Below are positions 34,913 through 43,280 of a DNA stretch of 64,000 nt, in pieces. The stretch lies in NCBI RefSeq assembly GCF_004114695.1, contig NZ_CP035310.1, positions 62,001 through 126,000 of the forward strand, read 5' to 3'. The first letter of the stretch is position 1. Every line of letters starts with the position of its first letter. Origin of the DNA: Erythrobacter sp. HKB08 (lineage in GTDB: Bacteria; Pseudomonadota; Alphaproteobacteria; Sphingomonadales; Sphingomonadaceae). Made by a program: the position numbers and the translations under genes. The notes beneath the pieces were generated by a model that made no database searches, was not told the DNA's origin, and was given only the letters and a program-made list of their open reading frames with translations.

Positions 34913-36037
34913 TTACGGGATACTGAGCGGCGGGACGACGACGCTGCGTTCCGGCTTCTCCGGAAGCTCCGCTTCGGTCTGCTCGAAAATGCCGATTTCG
35001 TTCGTGCCGTCGCTCGATGCGCGGCCGCGGTACATGCCCGGCGTGTTGAAGCTGTAGATCGCATCGCCCCAGGGGGTGACGAAGATGACCCCGCCATCGC
35101 CGCCAAGGTCCTTGACCTCGGCCATGACGCGGTCCGCGACAAGCTGCGCCTGGTAGGCGTGGAGCTTGCGTTCTTCGGCCACGCCGCCTGCCATCCAGGC
35201 ACTCGCATTCGCCATCATGCGCGCCTGCGTGCAGATTTCCTGCGCGACGCCGACGCGGATGAAATACTCGCCCGCACCGGTCGCCGAGACCGCACATGAG
35301 CGGTTGTCTGCATAGGTCCCCGCGCCGATCACCGGAGCATCGCCGATGCGGCCCCAGCGCTTGCCCGTCAGCCCCCCGGTCGAGGTGCCTGCGGCGACAT
35401 TTCCATGCGTATCGAGAGCGACCGCGCCGACCGTGCCGAACTTGTAGTCGACATCGAGCGAGGAAAGCTGCTCAGCCTTCAACCGCTCGAGCGCTTCCTT
35501 GCGCCGCTCGGTCCCGAACCAGCTCGGGTCGGTAATCTCGATACCCTTGCCTGCCGCGAACTCTTCCGCGCCCGGTCCGCTGAGGAAGACGTGGCGACCA
35601 TCTTCCATGACCGCTTCCGCAAGCAGGATCGGGTTCTTGACCGTGCGCACGCCGGTCACTGCACCGGCTTCGCGCGTCCTGCCGTCCATGATCGCGGCGT
35701 CGAGTTCGTTCTCGCCGTCCCAGGTGTAGACCGCGCCGCGACCGGCGTTGAAATTGGGATCGTCCTCCATCGGAATGATCGCCGCCTTCACCGCATCCAT
35801 CGCCGTCCCGCCATTGCGCAGCACTTCGGCCCCGGCATCGAGCGCGGCTTGCAGGGCAGCCTCGTATTCCGCCTGTTTCTCCGCCGTCATGTTTTCGCGC
35901 AGGATGATCCCCGCGCCGCCGTGGATCGCGATTGTCCACTTCGCGTCCGTCTCGGGTTTATCGCTCGAATGGTGATCGGCCAGAGCGGGGCTCGCACAGG
36001 CGAGCGAGGCGGCAAACAGGGTCAGTGCAAGGCGCAA
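34913..36037 (-). CDS. isoaspartyl peptidase/L-asparaginase (Ntn-hydrolase), secreted
   Basis: About 374 residues from a TTG at 36037, which follows a strong GAGGAG site at 9-nt spacing and opens directly on a signal peptide (L-R-L-A-L-T-L-F-A-A ... A-L-A). An ATG at 36070 in frame is the alternative. The autocleavage site G-T-V-G-A-V-A-L-D supplies the N-terminal nucleophile Thr, and H-G-G-A-G, G-R-G-A-V-Y and N-T-P-G-M-Y-R-G match the family. It is exported, then splits into two chains, and cleaves isoaspartyl dipeptides or asparagine. It ends with zero bases between its stop and the beta-lactamase stop. Confidence 0.9.
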   Translation of the reverse strand: MRLALTLFAASLACASPALADHHSSDKPETDAKWTIAIHGGAGIILRENMTAEKQAEYEAALQAALDAGAEVLRNGGTAMDAVKAAIIPMEDDPNFNAGRGAVYTWDGENELDAAIMDGRTREAGAVTGVRTVKNPILLAEAVMEDGRHVFLSGPGAEEFAAGKGIEITDPSWFGTERRKEALERLKAEQLSSLDVDYKFGTVGAVALDTHGNVAAGTSTGGLTGKRWGRIGDAPVIGAGTYADNRSCAVSATGAGEYFIRVGVAQEICTQARMMANASAWMAGGVAEERKLHAYQAQLVADRVMAEVKDLGGDGGVIFVTPWGDAIYSFNTPGMYRGRASSDGTNEIGIFEQTEAELPEKPERSVVVPPLSIP

Positions 36038-36180
36038 GGGTTGGTTCTCCTCTCTTGTCGGCAAGCTCATCGCCCGCCCGGCACGCAAATGCAATCGCAG
36101 CGCTTTACGTAGGCGTCATTTGGGGCCGCGCCGGGTGTGTGGTAATCCTCTCTCCAATAACAACAAATGGGGGAGTGGAC

Positions 36181-37386
36181 ATGAGACTTGGTAATTACCG
36201 GTTCGATCCGGAACTGGCGATGGAACTGGCGGAAAAAGCATTCTTCGTCGTCGCTATTCTCGTCATCACCTGGGCACTTGCGAAGGCTGCGAAGTGGGCC
36301 TTCGCCAAGCTCGTCGACAACATCTCGTTCCTGCAGCGCGATACCAGCGGCGGCGACACCGTGGGTGAATCGCTCGGCAAGATCGTCTCGATGCTGATCT
36401 GGCTGTTCGGCCTCCTTGCAGTGCTGACCGTCCTCGGCCTCGGCGGAGTGATGGAGCCGATCGAGGTGCTGCTCAACAACATCATGGGCTTCATCCCGAA
36501 CCTGATCGGAGCGGGGCTGATCTTCTTCATCGGCCTGATGGTGGCGCGGATCGTGCGCGACCTCGTCATCACCGCGCTCAAGACGGTCGACTTCGACAAA
36601 TGGGCCAATCGCGGCGGGGTCGACAATGTCACCGGCAACACCACGATCAGCTCGACCATCGGGACGATCGTCTATGTGCTGATCATCATCCCGGTGGCCA
36701 TCGCGGCGCTCGAACAGCTCAATATCGAGAGCATTTCGGGCCCGGCGAGCGGCATGCTGTCGATGATCTTCGCAGCCATCCCGAACATCATCGCAGCCGC
36801 GATCCTGCTCGGCATCGGCTACCTGATCAGCCGTTTCGTGGTCGATATCCTCAAGGAACTGCTGACCGGCCTCGGCGTCGACCGCTCGCTTTCGGCGACC
36901 GGCCTGCTACCTGACGGAACGGCGGCATCGACCATCATCGCGCGCATCGTGCAGGTGGCGATCATCCTGTTCTTCGCCATCGCCGCGACCCGCATCCTCG
37001 GTTTCCCGGAACTGACGAACATCCTCAACGAGGTGCTCGAACTGGGTGGTCGCGTGGTCTTCGGTGCCGTGGTGATCGGGGTCGGCTTCCTGATCGCGAA
37101 CCTGCTCGCAAGGCTGGTCAGCGGCGCGGACGAAGGATCGATGGCAGGCACGATCATCCGCTGGGTGACCATCGTCCTCTTCGTCTTCATGGGCCTCAAC
37201 TACACCGGCGTCGCCGAGATCATCACCGAGACCGCGTTCAGCGCGATCGTGATCGGCATCGCGGTGGCAGGTGCGCTCGCCTTCGGCCTCGGCGGCCGGG
37301 ACTGGGCGGCTCGCCAGCTCGACAAGATGGAGAGCAAGGCCGACGCGGCTCCGAAAGACAACGACCCGCTACCGCCGGGCGCGTAA
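36181..37386 (+). CDS. MscS-like mechanosensitive channel with repeated TM helices
   Basis: A 401-residue membrane protein with about ten helices arranged as repeated blocks of a conserved pattern (I-P-N-L-I-G-A, I-P-N-I-I-A-A and related). This matches the small-conductance 'conserved TM helix' family annotated as mechanosensitive channel proteins. A soluble beta-domain typical of classic MscS is absent. It would vent solutes on osmotic down-shock or have another transport role. ATG at 36181 has GGGGGAG upstream. Confidence 0.8.
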   Translation: MRLGNYRFDPELAMELAEKAFFVVAILVITWALAKAAKWAFAKLVDNISFLQRDTSGGDTVGESLGKIVSMLIWLFGLLAVLTVLGLGGVMEPIEVLLNNIMGFIPNLIGAGLIFFIGLMVARIVRDLVITALKTVDFDKWANRGGVDNVTGNTTISSTIGTIVYVLIIIPVAIAALEQLNIESISGPASGMLSMIFAAIPNIIAAAILLGIGYLISRFVVDILKELLTGLGVDRSLSATGLLPDGTAASTIIARIVQVAIILFFAIAATRILGFPELTNILNEVLELGGRVVFGAVVIGVGFLIANLLARLVSGADEGSMAGTIIRWVTIVLFVFMGLNYTGVAEIITETAFSAIVIGIAVAGALAFGLGGRDWAARQLDKMESKADAAPKDNDPLPPGA

Positions 37387-37414
37387 GTCTTTCGCAAATG
37401 CCTGAATGAAAGTA

Positions 37415-37442
37415 GGGGCGCAGGGTCATGATCCTGCGCCCC
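37415..37442. promoter_or_regulatory. 28-nt palindrome spanning a start codon; possible terminator
   Basis: GGGGCGCAGG (37415-37424) and CCTGCGCCCC (37433-37442) are perfect complements; the 8-nt middle GTCATGAT contains the ATG of the next GNAT gene and can itself pair further. It lies 28 nt after the MscS-like stop and is followed by GCTTCTTT. It can act as terminator of the channel gene or hide the GNAT start. Confidence 0.6.
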
Positions 37443-37943
37443 GCTTCTTTGGACGACGTCCCCGAACTCACCAGGCTTGGCCGCGAGAGCTTCTGCGCGG
37501 CCTTCGGGCACCTCTACAAACCGGAAGACCTCGACGCCTTCCTGGGGCAGGTCTTCACCAAGGAAGTCGTTGCACGCGAGGTCGCGGACGACACATATAT
37601 CCACCAGCTCGCCTGCGATGCCGACGCGCTGATCGGTTATTGCAAGCTCATCGCCAAGAGCGACTATGCGAGCCATTCGGATGCAAAGAACCCGATGATG
37701 CTCGCCCAGCTCTATACCGACCCAGACCGCACCGGAGGCGGCATCGGGGCAGCGCTGATGGACTGGGCCATGGCGGAATCGCGCGCTCGCGGATGCGATG
37801 CTATCCAGCTTACCGTGTGGAGCGAGAATTTCGGCGCACAGCGCTTCTACGAGCGCTACGGTTTCGCCAAGATCGCGGATGTCGACTTCTACGTCGGCAC
37901 TCATCGCGACGATGAATTCCTGTTCGAACTGCGACTGGATTGA
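37428..37943 (+). CDS. GNAT family N-acetyltransferase
   Basis: A 171-residue GNAT protein. It opens with the first strand M-I-L-R-P-A-S-L-D-D-V-P-E-L; the acetyl-CoA loop R-T-G-G-G-I-G-A-A-L is at about 102-111; A-Q-R-F-Y-E-R-Y-G-F closes the core. The start codon is in the middle of a 28-nt palindrome, so translation may be limited by RNA structure. It is followed 12 bp later by the SDR gene. Substrate unknown. Confidence 0.88.
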   Translation: MILRPASLDDVPELTRLGRESFCAAFGHLYKPEDLDAFLGQVFTKEVVAREVADDTYIHQLACDADALIGYCKLIAKSDYASHSDAKNPMMLAQLYTDPDRTGGGIGAALMDWAMAESRARGCDAIQLTVWSENFGAQRFYERYGFAKIADVDFYVGTHRDDEFLFELRLD

Positions 37944-37955
37944 GGGAGAGAAGGC

Positions 37956-38918
37956 ATGAGCGATTTCGGTTTCGAAAGCACGGCGGACGAGGTTCTCGAA
38001 GGCAAGGACCTGTCGGGCCGCACCGCCTTCATCACCGGCGGCTATTCCGGTCTCGGCAAGGAAACGGCGCGCGCGATGGCGGCGAAGGGCGCGCATGTGA
38101 TCCTGTCCGGACGCGACCAGTCGAAGCTCGACGAAGCGGCGAAGGAAATCGCCGATGAAACCGGCGCCAAGGTCGATACGCTCGCAGCCGACCTCGCCTC
38201 GCTCGACAGCGTACGCAAGGCGGGCGCCGAGGCGCGCGACCGCTTCGAGAAGATCGACCTGCTGATCAACAACGCGGGCGTCATGGCCTGCCCCTATTCC
38301 GAGACGGCGGACGGCTTCGAAATGCAGTTCGGCACCAACCACCTCGGCCATTTCCAGCTCACCAAGGAGCTGATGCCGCTGGTCGAAAAGGGCGAGCGCC
38401 AACGCATCGTCAACTTGTCTAGCCGCGGGCACCATATCGACCGCGTCCACCTCGACGATCCGAATTTCGACAACCGCGATTACGACAAGTGGCAGAGCTA
38501 CGGGCAGTCGAAGACCGCCAACATCCTCTTCACGGTCGGGCTGGAAGAGCGCTTCGGCGACAAGGGCATCCACTCCTACGCGCTGCATCCGGGCGGCATC
38601 ATGACCAACCTCGGCCGCCACATGACCGAAGAAGACATGGCCTGGATGCGCAAGCGGATGGAGGAAAACGCGAAGGAAAGCGGCCAGTCGCCGCAGGGCT
38701 TCAAGACCATTCCGCAAGGCGCTGCGACGACCTGCTGGGCGGCGACCGCCGACGAGCTGGAAGGCAAGGGCGGCGTCTATTGCGAGGATTGCCACGTCGC
38801 ACCGCAGGACGACACTGATCCGACCGGCGGCGTGCGCTCCTACGCGCTCGACAAGGACAATGCGAACCGGCTCTGGACGCTGTCCGAACAGCTCGTGGGC
38901 GACAGCTTCACCGCCTGA
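37956..38918 (+). CDS. short-chain dehydrogenase/reductase
   Basis: A 320-residue classical-to-extended SDR. NAD(P) motif T-G-G-Y-S-G-L-G (about 28-35), R-D near residue 51 suggesting NADP, N-N-A-G-V at about 107-111, catalytic S-S-R-G ... Y-G-Q-S-K (Y about 183, K about 187). The sequence resembles retinol dehydrogenase/WW-domain-oxidoreductase-like SDRs. It is probably co-transcribed with the preceding GNAT gene. A GGGAGAG ribosome site precedes it. Substrate is not deducible. Confidence 0.88.
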   Translation: MSDFGFESTADEVLEGKDLSGRTAFITGGYSGLGKETARAMAAKGAHVILSGRDQSKLDEAAKEIADETGAKVDTLAADLASLDSVRKAGAEARDRFEKIDLLINNAGVMACPYSETADGFEMQFGTNHLGHFQLTKELMPLVEKGERQRIVNLSSRGHHIDRVHLDDPNFDNRDYDKWQSYGQSKTANILFTVGLEERFGDKGIHSYALHPGGIMTNLGRHMTEEDMAWMRKRMEENAKESGQSPQGFKTIPQGAATTCWAATADELEGKGGVYCEDCHVAPQDDTDPTGGVRSYALDKDNANRLWTLSEQLVGDSFTA

Positions 38919-39026
38919 TTTCCCGGCTGTCGTTGGTCCGCGCCGCTTGGCCGCTTGTCGGAAGCGGACTTGCCGCGCGCGGGCGCTTGATGCACTCCCC
39001 CGCCATCTGTTTCGGGAGAGGACACC

Positions 39027-40805
39027 ATGAAGACTTTTGCCGCCGCCATCGCGCTAGCCGTAGCGCCCGTCGCGCTCGCAGCGCCCGCCTATGCGCAGGA
39101 CAATGCCGAAGAGGCCGCATCGCAGGACTGGGTCGCGACCAGCAACGCCTACACCCAGAAGGCGATCATGATGCAGGCATCGTTCTTTCCGACCGGTGCG
39201 TCCTCGGCCGGCTACGAACAGTATGACGGGCTGGTCAACGACATGTCGCTCGACCGCGACGAGCGCTATGTCGCCGCTTCCAGGGCGCTGATCGGCGAAT
39301 TCGAGGCCGCGCTCGCGACCGAGACCAATCCCTACGTCAAACAGGACCTCCAGATCCTGATCGATTCCCTCAAGATGGACATCGAGGGGATCGAACTCGG
39401 CAACAAGTACATGCTCGAATACAGCGAAGTGCCGCAAAGCATGTTCGGCAGTGTCGGCCAGCTGCTATCCGACCAGACCGCCGAAAGCCGCCGCGGCAAG
39501 GCGCTCGAACTGCTGCAACGCTTCACCGGCACCTGGCCCGATACCGAGCCGATGACCGAGCTTGCCAAGCGCCGCTTCGAAGCGAGCAGGGGTGAAGGCA
39601 AGATGGGCCCGTACCGGGTCGAGGTCGAGGAATCGATCGAGAAGATCCCGACCTTCGTCGCCGGCATCCGCGAACTCTTCGGCAAGTACGAGATCGAAGG
39701 CGCCGACGAAGCGCTCGGCGCTATGGAAGCGCAGCTGACCGAATATGCAGAGTGGACCCGCGAGACGGTGCTGCCGACCACACGCGACAACCCGCGCCTC
39801 CCGCCGGAACTCTATGCGCTCAGCCTGCGGCAGGTCGGTATCGACATGGACCCGTATGAATCGATGGCGCAGGCCCGCCGCGGTTTCTACGAAATCCGCG
39901 CCCAGATGGAGGCGCTCGCTCCGCAGATCGCAGCGAAGAACGGATGGGAAGAAACCGACTACCCCTCCGTCATGCGCCGCCTCAAGCAGCAGACCATTTC
40001 GAACGACGAGATCGAGGAATTCTACCGCGGCGTGAACCGCGAGCTGGAAGGCAAGATCCGCGAGAACGACATCGTCAGCCTGCCCGATTACGAGCTCTCC
40101 ATGCGCGTCGCCTCGGCCGCCGAGAGCGCCGCCCAGCCCGCGCCGCACATGCGCCCGCCGCGCCTCATCGGCAATACCGGCGAGCAGGGCACTTTCGTCC
40201 TCACCGTCGCCAATCCGACTGCCGGCGAAGGCGATGCATACGACGACTTCAACCACCCGGCGGCAAGCTGGACGCTGAGCGCGCACGAAGCGCGTCCGGG
40301 ACATGAAATGCAGTTCGCCGCGCTAGTCGAACAGGGCGTGAGCCTTGCCCGCCTGCTCTATGCATTCAACAGCGTTAACGTCGAAGGCTGGGCGCTCTAT
40401 GCCGAAGCCGAGATGCTGCCGCACGAACCGATCGAGGGCCAGTTCATCGCCCAGCAGTTCCGCCTTCTGCGCGCGGCACGCGCCTTCCTCGACCCGATGC
40501 TGAACCTCGGCCTGATCGAGCGCGAGGAAGCGGGGCGCATCCTGACCGAGGAAGCGCTGTTCTCGCCGGGCATGGTGAAGCAGGAGCTCGACCGCTACCA
40601 GTTCCGCATGCCGGGCCAGGCGGGCAGCTACTATTACGGCTACCGCAAGCTGATCGACCTGCGCGTCGAAGCGGAGATCGCGCTGGGCAACCGGTTCGAG
40701 GAAAAGGCGTTCAACGACTTCCTGCTGAGCCAGGGCATCATTCCGCTCGAACTGATGGCCAAGGCCGTGCGCGAGGAATTCATCCCCTCGCAGATGGCAG
40801 ACTGA
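39027..40805 (+). CDS. DUF885 family secreted metallopeptidase-like protein
   Basis: A 592-residue protein with a cleavable signal peptide (M-K-T-F-A-A-A-I-A-L ... A-Y-A). The metallopeptidase-like motif A-H-E-A-R-P-G-H-E-M-Q (about 413-423) is the DUF885 signature, a variant of H-E-x-x-H. The family includes secreted dipeptidase- or carboxypeptidase-like enzymes. A G-G-G-A-G-A-G-G ribosome site lies upstream. Its 3' end overlaps the convergent bufC gene by 26 bp. Confidence 0.85.
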   Translation: MKTFAAAIALAVAPVALAAPAYAQDNAEEAASQDWVATSNAYTQKAIMMQASFFPTGASSAGYEQYDGLVNDMSLDRDERYVAASRALIGEFEAALATETNPYVKQDLQILIDSLKMDIEGIELGNKYMLEYSEVPQSMFGSVGQLLSDQTAESRRGKALELLQRFTGTWPDTEPMTELAKRRFEASRGEGKMGPYRVEVEESIEKIPTFVAGIRELFGKYEIEGADEALGAMEAQLTEYAEWTRETVLPTTRDNPRLPPELYALSLRQVGIDMDPYESMAQARRGFYEIRAQMEALAPQIAAKNGWEETDYPSVMRRLKQQTISNDEIEEFYRGVNRELEGKIRENDIVSLPDYELSMRVASAAESAAQPAPHMRPPRLIGNTGEQGTFVLTVANPTAGEGDAYDDFNHPAASWTLSAHEARPGHEMQFAALVEQGVSLARLLYAFNSVNVEGWALYAEAEMLPHEPIEGQFIAQQFRLLRAARAFLDPMLNLGLIEREEAGRILTEEALFSPGMVKQELDRYQFRMPGQAGSYYYGYRKLIDLRVEAEIALGNRFEEKAFNDFLLSQGIIPLELMAKAVREEFIPSQMAD

Positions 40806-41562
40806 CCGACGCAACCAGGCCGTCGTGCAGCCAGCGCCCGAACATGGCGCCGGCCTGCGCGGCGGCGTCATCGCCCGCATCCTCGAACAGCACACCGCAG
40901 GCCTCGCTGTAGGTCTCGCCGGAGAGGATTGCGCCGAGCAATTCGCCTTCCGCCGCATCGACAAGTCGGAAAACCGGCTCGTAACCCTCTCGCCACACCA
41001 GCAGGCAGGCAGGACCGGCGAGCCTCGCAGCATCGCCAGGGTGTTCGCCGCCAGACAGGCCGCGCCATAGCGTTGCAACGTCGAAGGCGACCGGTCGAAT
41101 GGCGGTCCCGGGAAGCAGTTCGAGCTTCATTGCCGCCCAGTCCCCCTCGCCGAATTCCGCCGTCGCTGCGGCAAACCCGGCAGCGCCAAGCGGTTCGGCA
41201 TCGGCGGCGACGAATGCGTCGGTCATGGCCGCTTCGAGCCACGCGAGTTCGGCGACGTCCGGGTCGTCGGCAAAAAGATCGGCCAGCGTTTCGGCAAAGC
41301 CCTCGCCCGCCGCATCGAGCGTCCAGCTATTCGGTGGGCGCGAGATGACGTGGTGGGCGGCTGCCTGCGAAAAAGCGTCCTCCCCGACATAGCGCTCGGT
41401 CCTCTCGTAGGATGACTTCAGCGCCTCCATCAGCGAGGAGCGGTAGTTGTTGCGATAGATATCGAGCCCGGCTGCGTGGCGCGGGGTCCAGCCCGAAGGC
41501 AGCGCGCGGTCCTCGTCGAGGACATGCACCAGGAACTCCTTCTGGACGGCAGCAAGGCTCAT
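40780..41562 (-). CDS. bufC: BufC/HvfC-type maturation partner (DUF2063)
   Basis: A 260-residue protein. The N-terminal DUF2063 domain (about 1-95) has Q-K-E-F-L-V-H-V-L and I-Y-R-N-N-Y-R-S-S-L; a less conserved C-terminal half follows. BufC/HvfC proteins bind the precursor peptide and deliver it to the MNIO enzyme. It is coupled to bufB by an ATGA overlap and is the last gene of the leftward bufferin operon. Its stop end overlaps the convergent DUF885 gene. Only one BufC is present although two precursors are encoded. Confidence 0.92.
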   Translation of the reverse strand: MSLAAVQKEFLVHVLDEDRALPSGWTPRHAAGLDIYRNNYRSSLMEALKSSYERTERYVGEDAFSQAAAHHVISRPPNSWTLDAAGEGFAETLADLFADDPDVAELAWLEAAMTDAFVAADAEPLGAAGFAAATAEFGEGDWAAMKLELLPGTAIRPVAFDVATLWRGLSGGEHPGDAARLAGPACLLVWREGYEPVFRLVDAAEGELLGAILSGETYSEACGVLFEDAGDDAAAQAGAMFGRWLHDGLVASVSLPSARG

Positions 41563-42395
41563 GCTGCCAGCTCCGTGCGCGCCTCGCTCGCGATGTCGCG
41601 GGCAATCGCCAGCTCGTCAAGCAGTTCGCCGAGCGGCGGGATGCCGTCGTCGCGCTCGATCATCGTCGCGACCGGACCGACTAGTTCGATCGCTTCGCGG
41701 TAAAGCTCCCACACGCCCTCGCAGACCGGCTGGTCGTGCGTGTCGATCTTGATCGCGCCATCGGTATGCCCGGCAAGGTGGATCTGGCGCACGCGGTCAT
41801 GCGGAAGGCCGCGAAGATAGGCACGCGCATCGAAGCCGTGGTTGTGCGCGCTGACATGGATGTTGTTGACGTCGAGCAGCAGGTAGCACCCGGTACGCCG
41901 CGCCATTTCGGCGATGAATTCCCGCTCGCTCATCTCGTCCTCGGGAAAGGCGAGATAGCTCGACGGGTTCTCGAACAACATCGCGCGGCCCAGCGTTTCC
42001 TGCGCAAGATCGATATTGTCGCACACCACCTGAAGCGCCTCGCGCGTATAGGGCATCGGCAGGAGGTCGTGGCTGTTGTGCGCGCTGGTGCGGGTCCAGC
42101 ACAGATGGTCCGAGACCCAGAGCGGCTCGATCCGGAAGGCCAGCGCCTTCAGCTTTGCGAGATATTCGCGGTCGAGGCCGTGGGCCGACCCGATCGACAT
42201 GGACACGCCGTGCAGGATGACCGGCAGCTTTTCGCGCACCTGCGTCAGTACGCGCAGCGGATTGCCGCCATCGACCATGAAATTCTCCGAGATGACCTCG
42301 ACGAAATCGACCGGGACATCGCCTTTGAGAAAATCGGCGTAGTGCGTGCGGCGCAGGCCGAGGCCGAAGCCGTCGAACGGGGCGATTGCAGTCAT
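41559..42395 (-). CDS. bufB: BufB, MNIO (DUF692) bufferin maturase
   Basis: A 278-residue multinuclear non-heme iron oxidative enzyme. Candidate metal ligands typical of the TIM-barrel family are H62, D96/H97, E142/N143, D175, H206, H210 and D221. G-F-G-L-G-L-R and F-V-E-V-I-S-E-N-F open the fold. In bufferins the enzyme converts cysteine residues of the precursor to thiooxazole-type groups that bind copper. The ATG at 42395 is chosen over the longer open frame because the upstream part is a shadow of bufA2 and the hairpin. It lies 92 bp after bufA2 across a strong stem-loop. Confidence 0.94.
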   Translation of the reverse strand: MTAIAPFDGFGLGLRRTHYADFLKGDVPVDFVEVISENFMVDGGNPLRVLTQVREKLPVILHGVSMSIGSAHGLDREYLAKLKALAFRIEPLWVSDHLCWTRTSAHNSHDLLPMPYTREALQVVCDNIDLAQETLGRAMLFENPSSYLAFPEDEMSEREFIAEMARRTGCYLLLDVNNIHVSAHNHGFDARAYLRGLPHDRVRQIHLAGHTDGAIKIDTHDQPVCEGVWELYREAIELVGPVATMIERDDGIPPLGELLDELAIARDIASEARTELAA

Positions 42396-42426
42396 GGGAA
42401 CATCCGGATTGGCGGGAAAGGGGAGA

Positions 42427-42474
42427 TGCGGCCCGGCAGTGACGGGGGAGGGGTGTTGGGACGACCGGGCCGCA
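42427..42474 (-). promoter_or_regulatory. intercistronic stem-loop between bufA2 and bufB
   Basis: TGCGGCCCGG (42427-42436) and CCGGGCCGCA (42465-42474) form a perfect 10-bp GC stem with a 28-nt loop in the bufA2-bufB gap. On the transcript it is followed by a pyrimidine-rich run. It can attenuate read-through or stabilise the bufA2 message so that precursor exceeds maturase. Confidence 0.65.
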
Positions 42475-42487
42475 CCGGTTGGTCCGA

Positions 42488-42766
42488 TCAGCCCAGGTCG
42501 CCGATCGTACCGCCCTTGGTCAGGCACTCGCCCGCCTTCATCGCCTTGAAGCCGTGACCCTTGCAGGCGTTCTGGCCCTTGCAGGCATTTTCGGTGGTCT
42601 TGCAGTCTGCGTTGCCGGCGCAGTCGTGCACGCCGTAGCAATGCACCGTATCGTTCGCGCCGATCGCGCGGCCAGTGCTTCCCGCCGGCGGCTCGGCGGC
42701 GAATGCGGCGGCAGAGGTGAGGGCGAAAGCTGCTGCGGCAGCGGCGAAAGCGGTATTTCTGGTCAT
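42488..42766 (-). CDS. bufA2: BufA2-type bufferin precursor (periplasmic copper-binding RiPP)
   Basis: A 92-residue precursor. A signal peptide (about 1-24) is followed by a short mature region with six cysteines at 43, 49, 55, 62, 68 and 81 in [22 protein letters not shown] and G-E-C-L. The ATG at 42766 gives a clean signal peptide; the longer frame upstream runs through the promoter. Modified cysteines would chelate copper in the periplasm. It is the first gene of the leftward operon and has an exact sigma-F-like promoter. Confidence 0.9.
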   Translation of the reverse strand: MTRNTAFAAAAAAFALTSAAAFAAEPPAGSTGRAIGANDTVHCYGVHDCAGNADCKTTENACKGQNACKGHGFKAMKAGECLTKGGTIGDLG

Positions 42767-42827
42767 TGCAAGCACTCCACAAGACTTGTGAGAACGAGAG
42801 GGATGTCCGCGAAGGGACATGGGACCA

Positions 42828-42853
42828 TTCGTCCGCGCAGTGCGGCTGGTTAC
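42828..42853 (-). promoter_or_regulatory. sigma-F-type promoter of bufA2-bufB-bufC
   Basis: On the reverse strand GTAACC (42848-42853) and CGAA (42828-42831) are separated by exactly 16 nt, 62 bp before the bufA2 ATG. This equals the motif I recall for Caulobacter sigma-F (heavy-metal ECF). It mirrors the promoter at 42879. Confidence 0.8.
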
Positions 42854-42878
42854 AGTGCCGGATTTTTTCGCAGGCCGC

Positions 42879-42904
42879 GTAACCGATCGCGGGCCTGCCC
42901 CGAA
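42879..42904 (+). promoter_or_regulatory. sigma-F-type promoter of bufA1-doxX-sigF-nrsF
   Basis: GTAACC (42879-42884), 16 nt, CGAA (42901-42904), 66 bp before the bufA1 ATG. Identical motif and spacing to the divergent promoter; the two -35 elements are 25 bp apart. It drives the operon that encodes the sigma factor itself. Confidence 0.8.
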
Positions 42905-42970
42905 CTCCCCGACAGCTTCACCGCCTGGGTGCAGCCCCCTTCAATGGTCCCGTCCACGGAGTTTGGAAGA

Positions 42971-43255
42971 ATGAACACGACCAATATCGCCCGCATCGCC
43001 GGCCTCGCCCTTGCGGCAGGCATCACTGCCGGCCTCACCGTGACCCCGGCTGCTGCCCAGAGCGGCGGCAAGGAGAAGTGCTACGGCGTCGCCAAGGCAG
43101 GCAAGAACGACTGCGCGGCAGGTCCGGGCACGAGCTGCGCCGGCACTTCCACTCGCGACTACCAGGGCAATGCCTGGAAGCTGGTCGACAAGGGCACTTG
43201 CGTGAAGATCAAGACGCCCAAGGGCAACGGCTCGCTGACGCCGATCAAGCGCTGA
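42971..43255 (+). CDS. bufA1: BufA1-type bufferin precursor (DUF2282)
   Basis: A 94-residue precursor with a signal peptide (about 1-29, A-A-A-Q cleavage region) and a mature part with four cysteines at 37, 48, 56 and 77. [23 protein letters not shown] and K-G-T-C are the DUF2282/bufferin-1 signature. The central two cysteines are the known sites of MNIO modification in related bufferins. The mature peptide would buffer copper in the periplasm. No dedicated bufB/bufC lies beside it, so it must use the divergently encoded pair. Confidence 0.93.
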   Translation: MNTTNIARIAGLALAAGITAGLTVTPAAAQSGGKEKCYGVAKAGKNDCAAGPGTSCAGTSTRDYQGNAWKLVDKGTCVKIKTPKGNGSLTPIKR

Positions 43256-43280
43256 CACGAGGCCGAACCGGAGAGCAGCC

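Noticed and set aside
40978-41010. Extra GTAACC-like site inside bufC
   Set aside because: No CGAA follows at 16 nt, and it is within coding sequence.
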